Source: Adiantum capillus-veneris
Taxonomy: Eukaryota > Streptophyta > Polypodiopsida > Polypodiales > Pteridaceae
Assembly: GCA_014529385.2 (NCBI GenBank)
Contig: CM043966.1
Coordinates: forward strand, 91,060,587 to 91,124,586
Direction of reading: 5' to 3'
Length of the DNA: 64,000 nt
Below are positions 1-10,430 of this stretch, in pieces. The notes under the pieces were generated by a model. That model was not told the DNA's origin. It ran no database searches and saw only the letters and a program-made list of their open reading frames with translations. Positions within the stretch are counted from its first letter, which is position 1. Every line of letters starts with the position of its first letter. The translations under genes were made by a program, and so were the position numbers.

Positions 1-1203
1 GGGTATCGTAGAGGTGTGTCAGAAACCAACCAATCATCCTTTGTTTCAATGTGGAATGCATGTGTAACTCCTAGGTTGGCCTCTCGTTGGGGTCTTACAC
101 GTTGTTGTCGCTCCTTAGCCTCAACTTGAGCTTGTATCTTCTTCAATTATGTTTGTGCCTTGGCTGCCTTTTTTTTATGGATGGCATGTAGCTCCTCTTG
201 GCTTATAGGATCATAGTATCTTTTAAAGTTGCTCCCATTGAGGAATCCAATGGTTTCAACTCCATCAAGAGTCTTCACATGAATGGTTCCTTGTGGGGTG
301 ATTTCACATGCTCTATATGGTCCTTTTCCTGCATATTTTAACTTTTTCTTTTTGTTACGCACTCCATACATAAGGACTTTATCACCAACTTTGATATCTT
401 TGTTGTTTAGATGACGGTAAAACCATTTCTTCCTTCTATCTTTCTCCACAAGTGCATTCTGCACATCCAATTGTCTTTCTTCATCTAATCTCTCAAGAAT
501 ATATAAGCGTTAAACTAAAGGGTTACCATCCCAACCTTCTTGTGAAGCTACACGCAGACTAGGAATTACAAACTCACATGGCATAATTACTTCTTGGCCA
601 TATACCATTTTGAATGGTGTACAATTAATAGCCACTTTGTAAGAACTACGTTAAGACCATAGAGCTGAAGTCAGCTTTAAATCCCAATCTGTGCGATGAG
701 CTTCCACCATTTTGGTCAAGATAGAGATTAAGGTCTTGTTGGTACTCTCAGCTTGGCCATTTTCTTGTGGATAATAAGGTGTGGACTTATGGTGAGCTAT
801 CATGAAGTTGTTAGTGAGTTCTTTTATCACTCCATTTATAAAATGAGTGCCATTGTCACTCACAATCTCAAAGGGACAACCAAATCTTGAAATAATGTTC
901 TCAAAGAGAAACTTGGCAGTTGACCTTGCATCAGCCTTATGTGTCGCCCTGGCTTCCGTCCACTTTGTCACATCGTCAATGGGGAACGATAATATACCGA
1001 GATTGAGTGCTACGAGCTGCCGGACTAATTGGGTCTACAAAGTCCAAACAACATTTTTCAAATGGTTGAGTCACTTTAATAGGATGGAAGGGCATCTTAT
1101 CCTTTTGTTGTGTGATCTTGTAACGTTGGCATTCATCACATTCTTTTGCAAAAAGTGATGCATCATTAAATAAGGTAGGCCACCAATAGCCTGATTGCAA
1201 CAC
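1..1203 (-). pseudogene. J integrase and C-terminal tail
   Basis: Frames 1203-976, 971-651 and 470-147 form one integrase. The first holds the second half of the HHCC zinc finger (CDECQRY) and the first catalytic aspartate (CCLDFVDP). The second holds VSDNGTHF and GQAESTNKT, giving the D,D-35-E core. The third is the basic C-terminal domain, with VGDKVLMYG, GPYRACEIT and GFLNGSNFKRYY, and carries no chromodomain. A stop at about 144-146 interrupts a frame that otherwise continues to the left edge. Integrase would insert the cDNA in the nucleus; this copy is broken in at least three places. Confidence 0.8.
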
Positions 1204-1250
1204 CTTTCTAGCAGTTAGTTCCCCTGAGAAATGTCCTCCGGTTGGGCTTC

Positions 1251-1781
1251 TTACAGTATGTATAAATACTCATCCTCACGGGCACAACGTCTAAGAATAT
1301 CGTCCTTCCCTAGACTGTAGAGAGTTCCTGTAATGAGAGAATAAGGTTCACATTCTTTTAAGAGTTTTGGAGCTATGTCCTTATTACAAAGCTCTTTGGG
1401 TGGAAAACCGTTAACTAGAAAGTTCACAATCTTCTCACTCCATTCAGGCATGGTCTCGACTAGAAATAAGGAAGTATCGGGCAATTCATCATCGACTCCA
1501 GTAGGGGATTTACCATTCGGTATACAAGACAAATGATCCACCATGACATGTCTTTTACCAGGTCTTACCACAACGGTAAAATCAAACTCAAGAAGAATTA
1601 ACAACCATCGTGTAATTCTTCCCGTGGAACAAGGTTTATTTACTAGATACAACAAGGCCTGATGATCAACATAGAAAAAAAACTTGTTGGCCACAAGGTA
1701 GTAGCGAAATTTCTTCACTGCATAAATCATACATAAACCTTCCCGCTCTATAGTGGTGTAGTCTCTCTCGGCATCATTCAA
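1251..1781 (-). pseudogene. J RNase H
   Basis: The frame begins in the middle of the Ty3 RNase H fold: an ERDYTTIEREGLCMIYAVKKFRYYL segment (the E-x5-A-V-x-K-F-R-x-Y block), then DHQALLYLVNKP with a catalytic D, then TRWLLILLEFDF and a VVRPGKRHVMVDHLS segment that corresponds to the usual GxxNxVADALSR. It is followed by about 75 residues leading towards the integrase zinc finger. RNase H removes the RNA strand of the hybrid. The first catalytic aspartate lies in the neighbouring upstream frame (HIDASNFAVG), so a stop or frameshift at about 1785-1833 separates them. Confidence 0.75.
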
Positions 1782-1833
1782 TTGATGACTTGCAAGGTAA
1801 TGGAGTAGTCCAATTTATGTTCTCCTGGTTGAG

Positions 1834-3098
1834 CTAGAACACACCCACTGCAAAGTTCGATGCATCAATATGCACATGGAAAATTACATTCCAATCGGGC
1901 ACTCGTAGAATAGGAGCGCTTGTCAAGGTCTTTTTCAATGACTCATAAGCATAGTCACACTCCGCGGTCCAGTGGAACTCAATAAGAAGCTTGTACAAAG
2001 GACGAGCTATCTCGACAAAGTTTAAAATAAACCGTCGGTAATAACCAACATGGCCCATGAACCTTTGAACTCCTTTATAGTTCGTAGGCGGCGGCAATTC
2101 AACAATGGCTTTAATTTTGCTCTCATCTGTGGAAATTCCATTTATGGACACTATATGCTCTAAAATGACTCCATGTTTAACCCAAAATTGGTATTTGAAA
2201 GGGTTTAAGGAGATGCGATACAATCTGCACTTCTCAAACACTTTTCCTAAACATGATAGATGTTCTTTCCAAGAGGAATAAACACAAAGGTCATCTAAGA
2301 AAGCTTCACAAAACTCCCTCAAATATTCTCTAAAAGCAGTGTTTATTAATCTTTGAAAGGTAGCAGGGGCATTGGTTAAGCCAAAAGCCATAACACGAAA
2401 TGAAAACACTCCAAATTCGGTTATAAAGGCTATTTTAGCTTGTTCCTCTATCGCAATTGTGATTTGATTAGCCAAAGTACCCATCTAAAAAGCTATAAGC
2501 TTGTTTTAGCTTGGTCCTCGAGTGCAATTGTGATTTGATTGTAGCCAAAGTACCCATCTAAAAAGCTATAAGCTTCCTTCCCTGCAACTGTTTCAAGCAC
2601 ATGTTCTAAATATGGCAAGGGGTAACGATCCCTCCTAGTGGCGTCATTGACCTTCTTGAGATCCATGCACACTCTTAGTTTCCCATTCTTTTTTGGCACA
2701 ATCACTATTGGAGACACCCATTCTGAGTGCTCAATAGGGTATATGAATCCGCATTTCACAAGCTTTTCAATCTCTGCTTGAACGATCTTTGCATAAATAG
2801 GATTCATTGGATAGGGTCATTGATGAATTGGTTTAGCCATGCTATTCATGGGGATTGTGTGTTGTACCATGGAAGGTGGAACACCTTTCATATCATGATA
2901 TGTCCAAGCAAATATATCTCTGAATTCCTTGAGAAGTTCTTTAAGTACATTCTCCTCAGTCTCTGTCAGATCTTGGGCAATGAAGACAGGTTTGGACTCC
3001 TTACTTGGGTCTGCTAACTCTATTTCCTTAACTATTGTTGGACCATCATGGACTCCATTGCTTCCATCGATAGGTTTTCTTTGAGCCTTTGTATACAC
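1834..3098 (-). pseudogene. J reverse transcriptase
   Basis: Frames 3098-2817, 2807-2493 and 2484-1834 together make one RT. The first ends in the polyprotein run-up to RT, with FAWTYHDMKGVPPSMVQHTI. The second has the fingers motifs WVSPIVIVPKKNGKLRVCMD and a YPLPYLEHVLETVAGKEAY segment. The third has [13 protein letters not shown], the catalytic box FLDDLCVY (F-x-D-D), and the connection domain up to IDASNFAVGVF. The enzyme would copy element RNA in the cytoplasmic particle. The break between the second and third frames is caused by a 71-bp tandem duplication, so the protein is disrupted. Confidence 0.8.
2433..2575. repeat. 71-bp tandem duplication inside J RT
   Basis: Two adjacent copies (about 2433-2503 and 2504-2575) start with TTTTAGCTTG and end at CTATAAGCTT. 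They differ by a few substitutions and by a 2-bp change near GATTTGATT. The unit is not a multiple of three, so it breaks the RT frame and explains why the RT appears as two overlapping pieces that both carry the NQITIA segment. Confidence 0.85.
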
Positions 3099-3457
3099 AA
3101 CCTTACACTCCTTCGTGGTGTAGGATTTGAAATGATCGGGTTTAGGGTGTAAGTCTGTGGGATCTTGTTGTTCAGTGGACTATGATTCCACTTCTGCTTC
3201 CTTTTTTTGTTGAGCTAGCTCTCGATTTTATTGTCTCCTTACGGTACGGCTCAACTTTGGCTTCTCTATAGCCTCTAGTTGTGTGATGTCAATGGGTTGT
3301 GGACTACACCAAAACGCTTTGAAGGTATTCACCCTAGTTATCTACCAACTTTCGATGACCATCACATGGCCCTATATAATTAAGCCATTCTGTGGTAGAT
3401 TTTTTTTCATTTATTCTAGCACACACATTTGCTCAATATTGTCGCCTCTTATATCTC

Positions 3458-3938
3458 TTACTCTTCTTGTCTAATTTCGATTACCGCTGATCTAAGTGAA
3501 GAGTCACTAGATGAATCGCTACTTGTGTCTTTTGCTCTCTTGAATAGATTTTCATTTAGGGTACCACTGGGCCCTAAATGATTTGTCTCCACATTTGCAC
3601 TAAGATTTAACTGAGATTCTTCATCCTCAAAGTCAATTTCAATTGAGTGGGCTATAGCCTTGTGAGACGCTACTGGTTCCAATGCCATTCAAACCTTCAT
3701 CTTGTAGCTCATCAGAAGCTATATGCATTGCTTCTATCATATTTAAGAGTACGAGTGGTGGCATTTTATCCCCCTCAGGTGTTACCCAGGTCGTCCCCTT
3801 GTTTCCCCAAGTGTCTATGGTTGTTGCTAAGTGGACCCAATCCACATTGTCTAACTCACTCATCCCAGGTAGTACATCAATATAAGAAGAATCTTCCCCA
3901 ACTTCAGTGTCCATTTTACACGTGTAACAATAGTGCAA
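3458..3938 (-). pseudogene. J pol linker region between protease and RT
   Basis: Two overlapping frames (3938-3639 and 3688-3458) of about 100 and 76 residues hold acidic, serine-rich sequence without a recognisable domain. They lie between the protease and the RT of the same element and are offset by a frameshift. They are most simply the protease-RT spacer of the polyprotein. I infer no separate function. About 360 bases between 3099 and 3457 hold further broken polyprotein sequence. Confidence 0.5.
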
Positions 3939-4070
3939 CCGGGCTGAGTGAACTGTGATGTCAGATCTATGATCAATTATAAATTTGCTTCCTAGAGGAT
4001 GTGCTCAACCAGTTACAAGATCTACTCGAATAACATATTCCTGGAATTGCAAGTAGACATGGTTTTTAGA

Positions 4071-4352
4071 CTAATCATGCACCATTTTTGCTTCCCTCAT
4101 GAAAGGACATCCTAAGATCATCTCAGATGCCATAGTGTGCTTAGAGAAATCCATAACAATGAAGGTATTTCTTATTTTATGTCCAGAGATCTTGATCTTG
4201 AGATCTTCTAGCATCCCAATAGGTTTAACCATAGACCCATTGGCCATCTTTACTACTATGGTTGTGGTCCCAAGGTGAGATCTTCCCATAGTTTCCCAGC
4301 AATTTTTAGTCACAATGCTAACCCCAGCGCCACCATCGAGGATTCCCTTCAT
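4071..4352 (-). pseudogene. J aspartic protease segment
   Basis: A 93-residue reading frame with a retropepsin active site in the form LDGGAGVSIV near its start, in place of the common D-S/T-G, and a downstream ILGCPFM motif that corresponds to the ILG flap/dimer motif of retroviral-type proteases. The protease would cut the Gag-Pol polyprotein in the virus-like particle. It is cut off on its Gag side at the junction with MITE-like DNA. The DGG active-site variant is seen in some Tat-type elements; whether this copy was ever active cannot be told. Confidence 0.7.
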
Positions 4353-4354
4353 TG

Positions 4355-4612
4355 TTTATCCATACAAGATGCTAAAATTAAAATTTCAGTTGGTTATGTA
4401 GGCTTCGCAGATGAATTACTTCATTATTTTTAGACATAATTGTCATTTTTTGCGATGTAATTTGTGACAAATTCCATGCTAAGCACTCAAAAACAGATAT
4501 CGACTTTCAAAGGGAAAAAAGATTAGGAAATCTTGAACAATTCAACCAAAATAGATACAAAGGTATTTTGGGAATTTTTGAAATTTGAGGGGTATTTTCG
4601 TAATTTTTCCTA
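4355..4612 (+). repeat. Partial copy of the 14-kb MITE
   Basis: The block from ATACAAGATGCTAAA to TTTTCCTAA matches 14137-14417 in the same orientation, including the shared stretches TATGTAGGCTTC, CATGCTAAGCACTCAAAAAC and GGGTATTTTCG. It keeps the right inverted repeat (about 4555-4612) but lacks the left one. It touches the broken protease end of element J, so either J was truncated here or the left end of the MITE was lost. Confidence 0.75.
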
Positions 4613-4777
4613 ATAATAAAAAGGGAAGGGATTCCGGCCCCCTCCCCGGGCCACGTGTCAGCAGGAGATTGATCCGATCAGTGTCCCTTGGAGACTAGCG
4701 ACATAGGCGGACAGTGCACAGCCGCCAGTAGAAAGCATGAGACAGTGTGCACGTGCAGTTGGGGGGGCGGGGGGGGG

Positions 4778-4778
<1 letters not shown>

Positions 4779-4863
<85 letters not shown>

Positions 4864-4932
4864 GCGTGTGCGGCAAACCTGGACGCCAACCTTGGAGTAA
4901 GAGATATGGGAGACTACATGACCATTGACGTG

Positions 4933-5029
<97 letters not shown>
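4779..5029. repeat. Two long (GA)n microsatellites
   Basis: A poly-G run at 4761-4780 leads into (GA)n at about 4781-4858. A second (GA)n tract lies at 4936-5029. Short (GA)n satellites follow at 5103-5121, 5277-5300 and 5658-5675. They produce long false reading frames of SLSL or RERE type on both strands. Confidence 0.97.
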
Positions 5030-5031
<2 letters not shown>

Positions 5032-5121
5032 TCTTGCAAGCTCTCAAAACAGATACGAGACTGCAAGCTGTCAACCTCCCACATGGAGGCACCTGATTGC
5101 GTAGAGAGAGAGAGAGAGAGA

Positions 5122-7313
5122 TGCTGATGAAATGAAATGATATAATACATCAATGACATATGAGACCAAACAAGTTGCAAAAAGGTCGAAGTGACCTATG
5201 AGACCAAACAAGTTGCAAAGTGATGAATCGATAAAATCTCGAGTACCAAAAAAAACTAATGGATTCGATAAAATGTTAGAGAGAGAAAGAGAGAGAGATG
5301 TAGAGAGAGAAAAAGTGTATCCCTCACATGCACTTTGCAAAGCTAAGTTGGTGCCACAAGACACCCGCAATTGTTGACTAGCATATCTTGCAGCCCAATG
5401 TCCACTACCTTGCTGCGTGAGAGGATAGGCCTATCTAAGAAAAGATGGGCCTGTAGGTGTAAGTTTCTTCAAATTCTAACTACCCTGGAATGAGTTCGAG
5501 CTATTGTTGAGCAGTGTAAACTAGCTACCCTTTCCTTATCTTCTCTAGTGCTCCTTGAGTGGCTTCATTGTTGCCCATGAGCAAAGCTTCATAACTGTAA
5601 GATATTATTGAGCAACGTAGTGTAGCTAACCTTTCCACCTCTTCTCTAGAACTCCTAGAGAGAGAGAGAGAGAGAGTACTTTTCTTGATATTCTTTTATG
5701 AAATTTTCCAAGAGTAAGGAGCTTGAGGGTAAGAGGGGCCATGCTGCCGCCGAAGGCGGCGCCGTTTTACCGTTTTACTAGCTTGAGGGTAAGAGGGGCC
5801 ATGCTGCCGTTTTTCCTTGATAGTGAGTATATGCCTACTTGCTATCTACAAAGATCATCATCTGTATTGGATGCACCTTGTGCATAGAGCCAATAATGTA
5901 AAATGCCCGTCAGTCGCTGTAGGCATATACAGCGATCACAAGCGGATCTACCATCCTAAATTTTTCTTGAACAGAGCAGGTGATGTTATAGCGGAAGTGT
6001 AAACAATGATGGGGTGGAATGAATTCCACCATACTGGCACCCCATGTATGCATAGAAAAAACACACAGTGATAAGTCCTTGGCATCAATGATGGTCTCAA
6101 CAGTGTGAGACGATGCCATACGTGCCTTGCACAATTTGTACTGGCATGGATACATCACAGTTTGATGTTGACAAATGTAAAATGTGAGTTAAATCCATAA
6201 ATTGTCAATTCACCAAACCTGTGTACCATTACCATTGATCCTAAATCAATGGGTAGTATTATGGCATGAAGTAGAAGTCTTGCTTCTCGTTAAGTATGTC
6301 AAAGCACTTTGCTTTGCACAACAGGGAAATCTTTTTCAAATGAAAGGTTAAAGGCATAAGAGCTTTAAATTTCTAACCTTGTTACCCTCAAAGGCCAATT
6401 GCCTTCACTTGAATATGGCTCATAGCCATGTATGCTGATAAATGGAAAGATGTCAGATGTACTATGCATGCCCTCGTGGATTGGTTCATACCAACCTTTA
6501 GTGACAAATTATGCAAAATTTTCCCCAAGTTCCTATTCTGATAGCATATTCTAGACTTTGGGAACTTCTATGCAATATTCCTTAAATTGAAGCCTTGCTT
6601 CACATATTACATCAAAAAGATAAGATAGGATGGAGCCTGATGCTCATTGCTAAAAGATGCTCCGGTTGACAACCAAACGTCAAGACAAAAGGCAATTGTT
6701 GAATCATACCTCTTATTGAGAATCCTTAACTTGAGAATCGTACCTCTTATTAAGAATTGTACCTCTTATTGAGAATCCTTAGATTGCCCAATATTGAAAG
6801 AGATTGCTAAGGAAGCTTAGCTATCAAACTGTTGTTGACCTCAAAATTATTCGTGACAAAAGCAACCTCTGCTTTCCAAACTGGCTTGTAGAAAAAGCCG
6901 CAAAATCTAATAAATTTAAAGTTGTAAATTGTAAATTTAACTTGCTTACCGCCTTGCTTGAATAACCATCCTTGTCATCAAAATTTGTAGCATGACAATT
7001 GGGATCACTCAATTGCAGAAAAAACTTTGCCTAGGAACCATGCTCGAGCAAATATTCAAACCTCAAAACTCTTTCCGGCTTCATGAATTGGAATAAATAG
7101 CCGGCCATGTCGAGCATGTTTGCATTCTTTGTCAATTGTAGGCATGACAGAGAGAGCTATATTTGATTAGCAAAGAGCCGGCCATGTCAAAAATCTTTGC
7201 CCCATTTTTCATCCTAGCAAGAAGCCTTGCCTTTGCATCCAAAATTTACATTGGAAATATTTTGGAGGCTTTTACAATATTCAAAATGAACCAGAATAAA
7301 AATTTTGAGCACA

Positions 7314-7316
<3 letters not shown>
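5122..7316. other. Non-coding stretch without recognisable gene
   Basis: About 2.2 kb of A/T-rich sequence with only short, unrelated reading frames. Two features stand out. One is a 30-bp direct repeat (5720-5749 and 5780-5809, starting AGCTTGAGGGTAAGAGGGG) separated by 30 bp that holds a GCCGCC-GAA-GGCGGC hairpin. The other is a repeated phrase, TACCTCTTATTGAGAATCCTTA, at about 6709-6782. No LTR ends, tRNA or protein domain were recognised. Confidence 0.6.

Positions 7317-7317
<1 letters not shown>

Positions 7318-7374
<57 letters not shown>
7318..7374. repeat. (CT)n microsatellite
   Basis: About 28 CT units, uninterrupted, following an A/T-rich region. Confidence 0.97.
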
Positions 7375-7378
<4 letters not shown>

Positions 7379-7880
7379 CCACTATAGTCGAAATGATGTT
7401 GTAGCTATGTCCACTTGAGGTTGCCACTTCACGGCCTCCTTTGACTAGACCTCTTCCCACCATTTGAGCATCCACGTCTTTGCGTACATATCGCTCTTTG
7501 TGCTCTACAACACCTTGCAAAAGCCACACACACATTGTAGGCACACAATAATAAACAAATGTGCTAATAAGTAGAGAGGAGGTGACTCTTGCACGAACTT
7601 TGGTAGCTTTCAAAACAAGAAGAAATCGGAGAAAGAGAGATGCCAAATTTGCGACCTACCAAAATGAGGAGCTTCAGAGTTTTAAATATGCTATACAACT
7701 TCTGGCAGAGCAGCAGGTTGTGCAAGTGCAATTCGTACACCAGCTCATGAAATCAAGGGGGGGTCTTGTGGTCAAAGGTGAAAACATTGATAAAGGCAAT
7801 AACAAAACAACGTTAAGAAAGATGCAGATATGCAATAAGCGTGATAAACATGCAATTGCTAGACAAAACAAAGAAAATGG
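7375..7880. other. Non-coding or unassigned sequence beside element G
   Basis: A 111-residue plus-strand frame (7561-7896) is Lys/Arg/Gln-rich and matches nothing I recognise. Its last bases overlap the broken integrase of element G. It could be gag-like debris or chance. No other signal was seen. Confidence 0.4.
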
Positions 7881-8770
7881 AATTGAAATAACTTAAGTAA
7901 GACCCAATCATTTCCTTTGAACGCTAAGGCCCTTATGTGCTTGTCAGCAACAGCTTTTTGCCTTTGTTGAGAGATGTATATAGCCTCCTTAATCTTTTGA
8001 AAAGATTCTTGTAGGTCACAGCTATACTCATTGGCAGCGAAGATCTTCCCATGTACTTTGAGTAGCAAGGGACCTTTTGGTCTTCCCTCAATGATCCCAA
8101 AAGGTGATTTTCCCATAGAAGTATGTACAATATTATTGTAGACATACTCTACAAGAGGTAAGTATTTTTCCCATTGTGAGCATTGATCTACTTCGGTAAC
8201 ATAAGTCTTGAGTAGATCAAGTATCATAAGATTGGCTATCTCAGTTTGGCCATCTGTTTGCCGAAGAGAAATTCAATCTTGTTCCTAGACTAAAAGAGAC
8301 CTTTCCAAAAATTACTGGTCATTCTAGGATCTCTATTTGACACGATGGATGTTGGTAATCCATGGTGTTTGAAAATCTGTGATATAAAGAGAATTGCCAT
8401 GTGGTGTGCCTTAATAGTCTTTTTGACATGAATAAAGTGTGCTTGCTTGCTAAACATGTCGACTATTGTCCCTATTCCCGTATTCCCATGCATAGACTTG
8501 GGCAATCCAAAGATGAAATCCATGGATATACTCTCCCATGGTGAATTTGGGATAGGCAATGGCTGGAGTAATCCAGGTTGCTTCCCTCTATCATATTTGG
8601 TCTTTTGGCATACTACACATTTTGAAACATACTCTTGATGTCCACTTTTATGGTAGGCCAATAGAAATACGCCTCTACTCCTTGAAGAGTAGATTGAATA
8701 CCTCTATGCCCCGCGTAGGGAGGAGCATGGGATTCATACATAACTTTCTCACGAAGGGAATGTGTAACAC
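7881..8770 (-). pseudogene. G integrase, C-terminally truncated
   Basis: Frame 8661-8290 carries the zinc-finger half CVVCQKTKYD, the first catalytic aspartate in SMDFIFGLP and the second in IVSNRDPRMTS. Frame 8227-7859 continues with WEKYLPLVEYVYNN and the start of the C-terminal domain (GNDWVLL). At about 7895 the match ends and unrelated residues follow. The catalytic-glutamate region lies in the gap between the two frames (about 8228-8289), which contains a stop and frameshift. No chromodomain remains. Confidence 0.75.
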
Positions 8771-9023
8771 ATAGTCTATTTCCGTGGAGAAGATAACCAT
8801 CCTACAAGGTGAATAATTCCTCTTTCTTCCCCAAAGCAAGGGCTGATATTATGTCTCTAAAGTCAGGGTCAATAGCATACTCATCTAACATACAGGATAG
8901 ATCATTGTGAGTAGCTATAGACACCTCATTAACTTTTGGTCGTCGTGAAAGTGCATCGGCCAATTGATTGTGCTTAACAGTTATGCAAGCAATATGGAAA
9001 TTAAATTGCGAAAGAAAATTTTC

Positions 9024-9545
9024 TCACCTCATTTGTTTGTTGGAAAGCTTGGTTTGCGTCATGAAATACTTGAAACTTTGGTGGTCGGTTCGTAGAATAA
9101 ATGGAGTCCCCAATAGGTAGTGCTTCCATGTGTCTAGGGCATGTAGAGCAGCTAAAAGATCTTTCTCATAAATGCCCAAGACTCGTTCATCCGTATTGAG
9201 CCTTCGGCTCTCATATGCTATGGCATGCCCTTCTTGAAGCAAAACTGCTCCAAGGCAATCACCACAAGCATCACATTGGACCTCAAATGGTTTTGAGAGA
9301 TCGGGAAGCATGAGGATTGGTTGATAGGTAAGCTTCTCCTTGAGCTTGTCAAAAGCATTTTGCTCCTTAGCAGTCCATACATACTTAACGTTCTTCTTAG
9401 TTAAGTCATGTAGTGGTCCTGCTACTTGAGAGAATTTTGTTGTGAAGCGTCTATAGTATGTGCACATACTAATAAAGCTTCTTAACTCATGTAGATTCCT
9501 TAGATTAGGCCATAATTTTATTACCTCTAACTTTGATGGATCCAT
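9024..9545 (-). pseudogene. G RT connection and RNase H
   Basis: The frame opens with the RT thumb/connection (PNLRNLHELRSFISMCTYYR), followed by FEVQCDACGDCLGAVLLQEG with the first RNase H aspartate, YESRRLNTDERVLGIYEKDL with the glutamate, and RTDHQSFKYFMTQ with the next aspartate. It ends in SNKQMR with a stop where the chromovirus frame normally continues. The degenerate remainder lies at about 8770-9020. The gene is inactive. Confidence 0.75.
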
Positions 9546-9654
9546 ACGGATACCATCTTGAGAGATAATATGACCTAGATATTGAATCTCTTGAAGGAAA
9601 AATTCGCTTTTCTTTTGGTTGAGAAAAAGCTTATCTTCCTCAATGCTTAAAAAA

Positions 9655-10018
9655 TCACTTGGAGATGTTGCTTATGTTCCTCCAAAGACTTGGAGTAGAA
9701 TCATCAAAGAACACTCCAGTGAATTTGTGGTAAGGTCTAAATAATTTCTCCGTTAGACAATTGAATATAGCTGGTGCATTAGTCAAGCCAAAAGGCATGA
9801 TTAGATATTCATAAAGACCAAACGTTGTGCGAAACGCGGTCTTTAGGATATCTTCATCCACTATCCTTATTTGATGATAGCCACTCTTAAGGTCTATCCT
9901 ACTGAAGTAGGTAGAGCCTTGTAGCTTATCAAACAAATTTTTCTACCCGAGGCACCTTCATGTGAAAAATCAAAGCTATCAATGTTCATTTTACTCTCTT
10001 GATTATTGTCAGCCATGT
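9655..10018 (-). pseudogene. G gag start fused to reverse transcriptase
   Basis: An ATG at about 10016 opens a frame MADNNQESKMNIDSFDFS that looks like a gag N-terminus. Within about 25 codons the sequence changes to the RT core at [15 protein letters not shown], with a frame shift at the junction near 9950. The RT part keeps [30 protein letters not shown] and the catalytic FFDD box, then breaks. Most of gag, the protease and the RT fingers are gone, so this is an internal deletion derivative. No function is expected. Confidence 0.7.
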
Positions 10019-10417
10019 TAACAAAATTTATGTATGTACTTAATGTATGCTTTGGCAATTCAAAACCTTAGTTGCCACTCCTCTTAGCCTTTGAAAATCG
10101 GCTCTTAAATATCTATACCCACGGTTGGAAGTGGTTAATTATTGAGAGTAGTGGAGTAGGTCTAACATAGCAAAGTTGCCGAGGGCTAGCTCCTTTTGGA
10201 CTTCTTATGGCTCAATAATGGTAAAGCCGTAGGCAAGTCTAAAAAGACTCCATTATTAAGTCCAAAGCTCCCAAGGTGTGCACCATATCCCACATAGTGG
10301 ACTCAACAAAAACGATAATAGATCCTAGTTCCACTTACCCTAATATAATTAACAAAATCAACAATTTATAGGTTACTTAAGGACCTCTCTTCTTAAGCAA
10401 GAAGAGAGAAACCAAAT

Positions 10418-10429
10418 GCTCTGATACCA
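10418..10429 (-). other. Primer-binding site of element G
   Basis: The minus strand reads TGGTATCAGAGC, complementary to the 3' end of plant initiator-Met tRNA. It sits one base inside the LTR end. Confidence 0.9.
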
Positions 10430-10430
10430 A

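Larger units (their letters stand above)
1..4354 (-). mobile_element. Ty3 retrotransposon fragment J (Tat/Athila-like, no chromodomain)
   Basis: Minus-strand pol remnants run in the order protease, linker, reverse transcriptase, RNase H, integrase from 4352 down to the left edge. The integrase tail ends in a GFLNGSNFKRYY motif instead of a chromodomain, which resembles the Tat/Athila branch of plant Ty3 elements. Gag and both LTRs are absent. The protease end abuts MITE-like sequence at about 4355, and the element continues off the left edge. Several stops and a 71-bp duplication show that it is dead. Confidence 0.8.

Noticed and set aside
4658-5180. Long reading frames of SLSLSL and RERERE type over (GA)n tracts
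   Set aside because: They are translations of dinucleotide repeats, open in several frames on both strands, with no domain at either side. The same applies at 7163-7387, 15642-16018 and 60843-61155.
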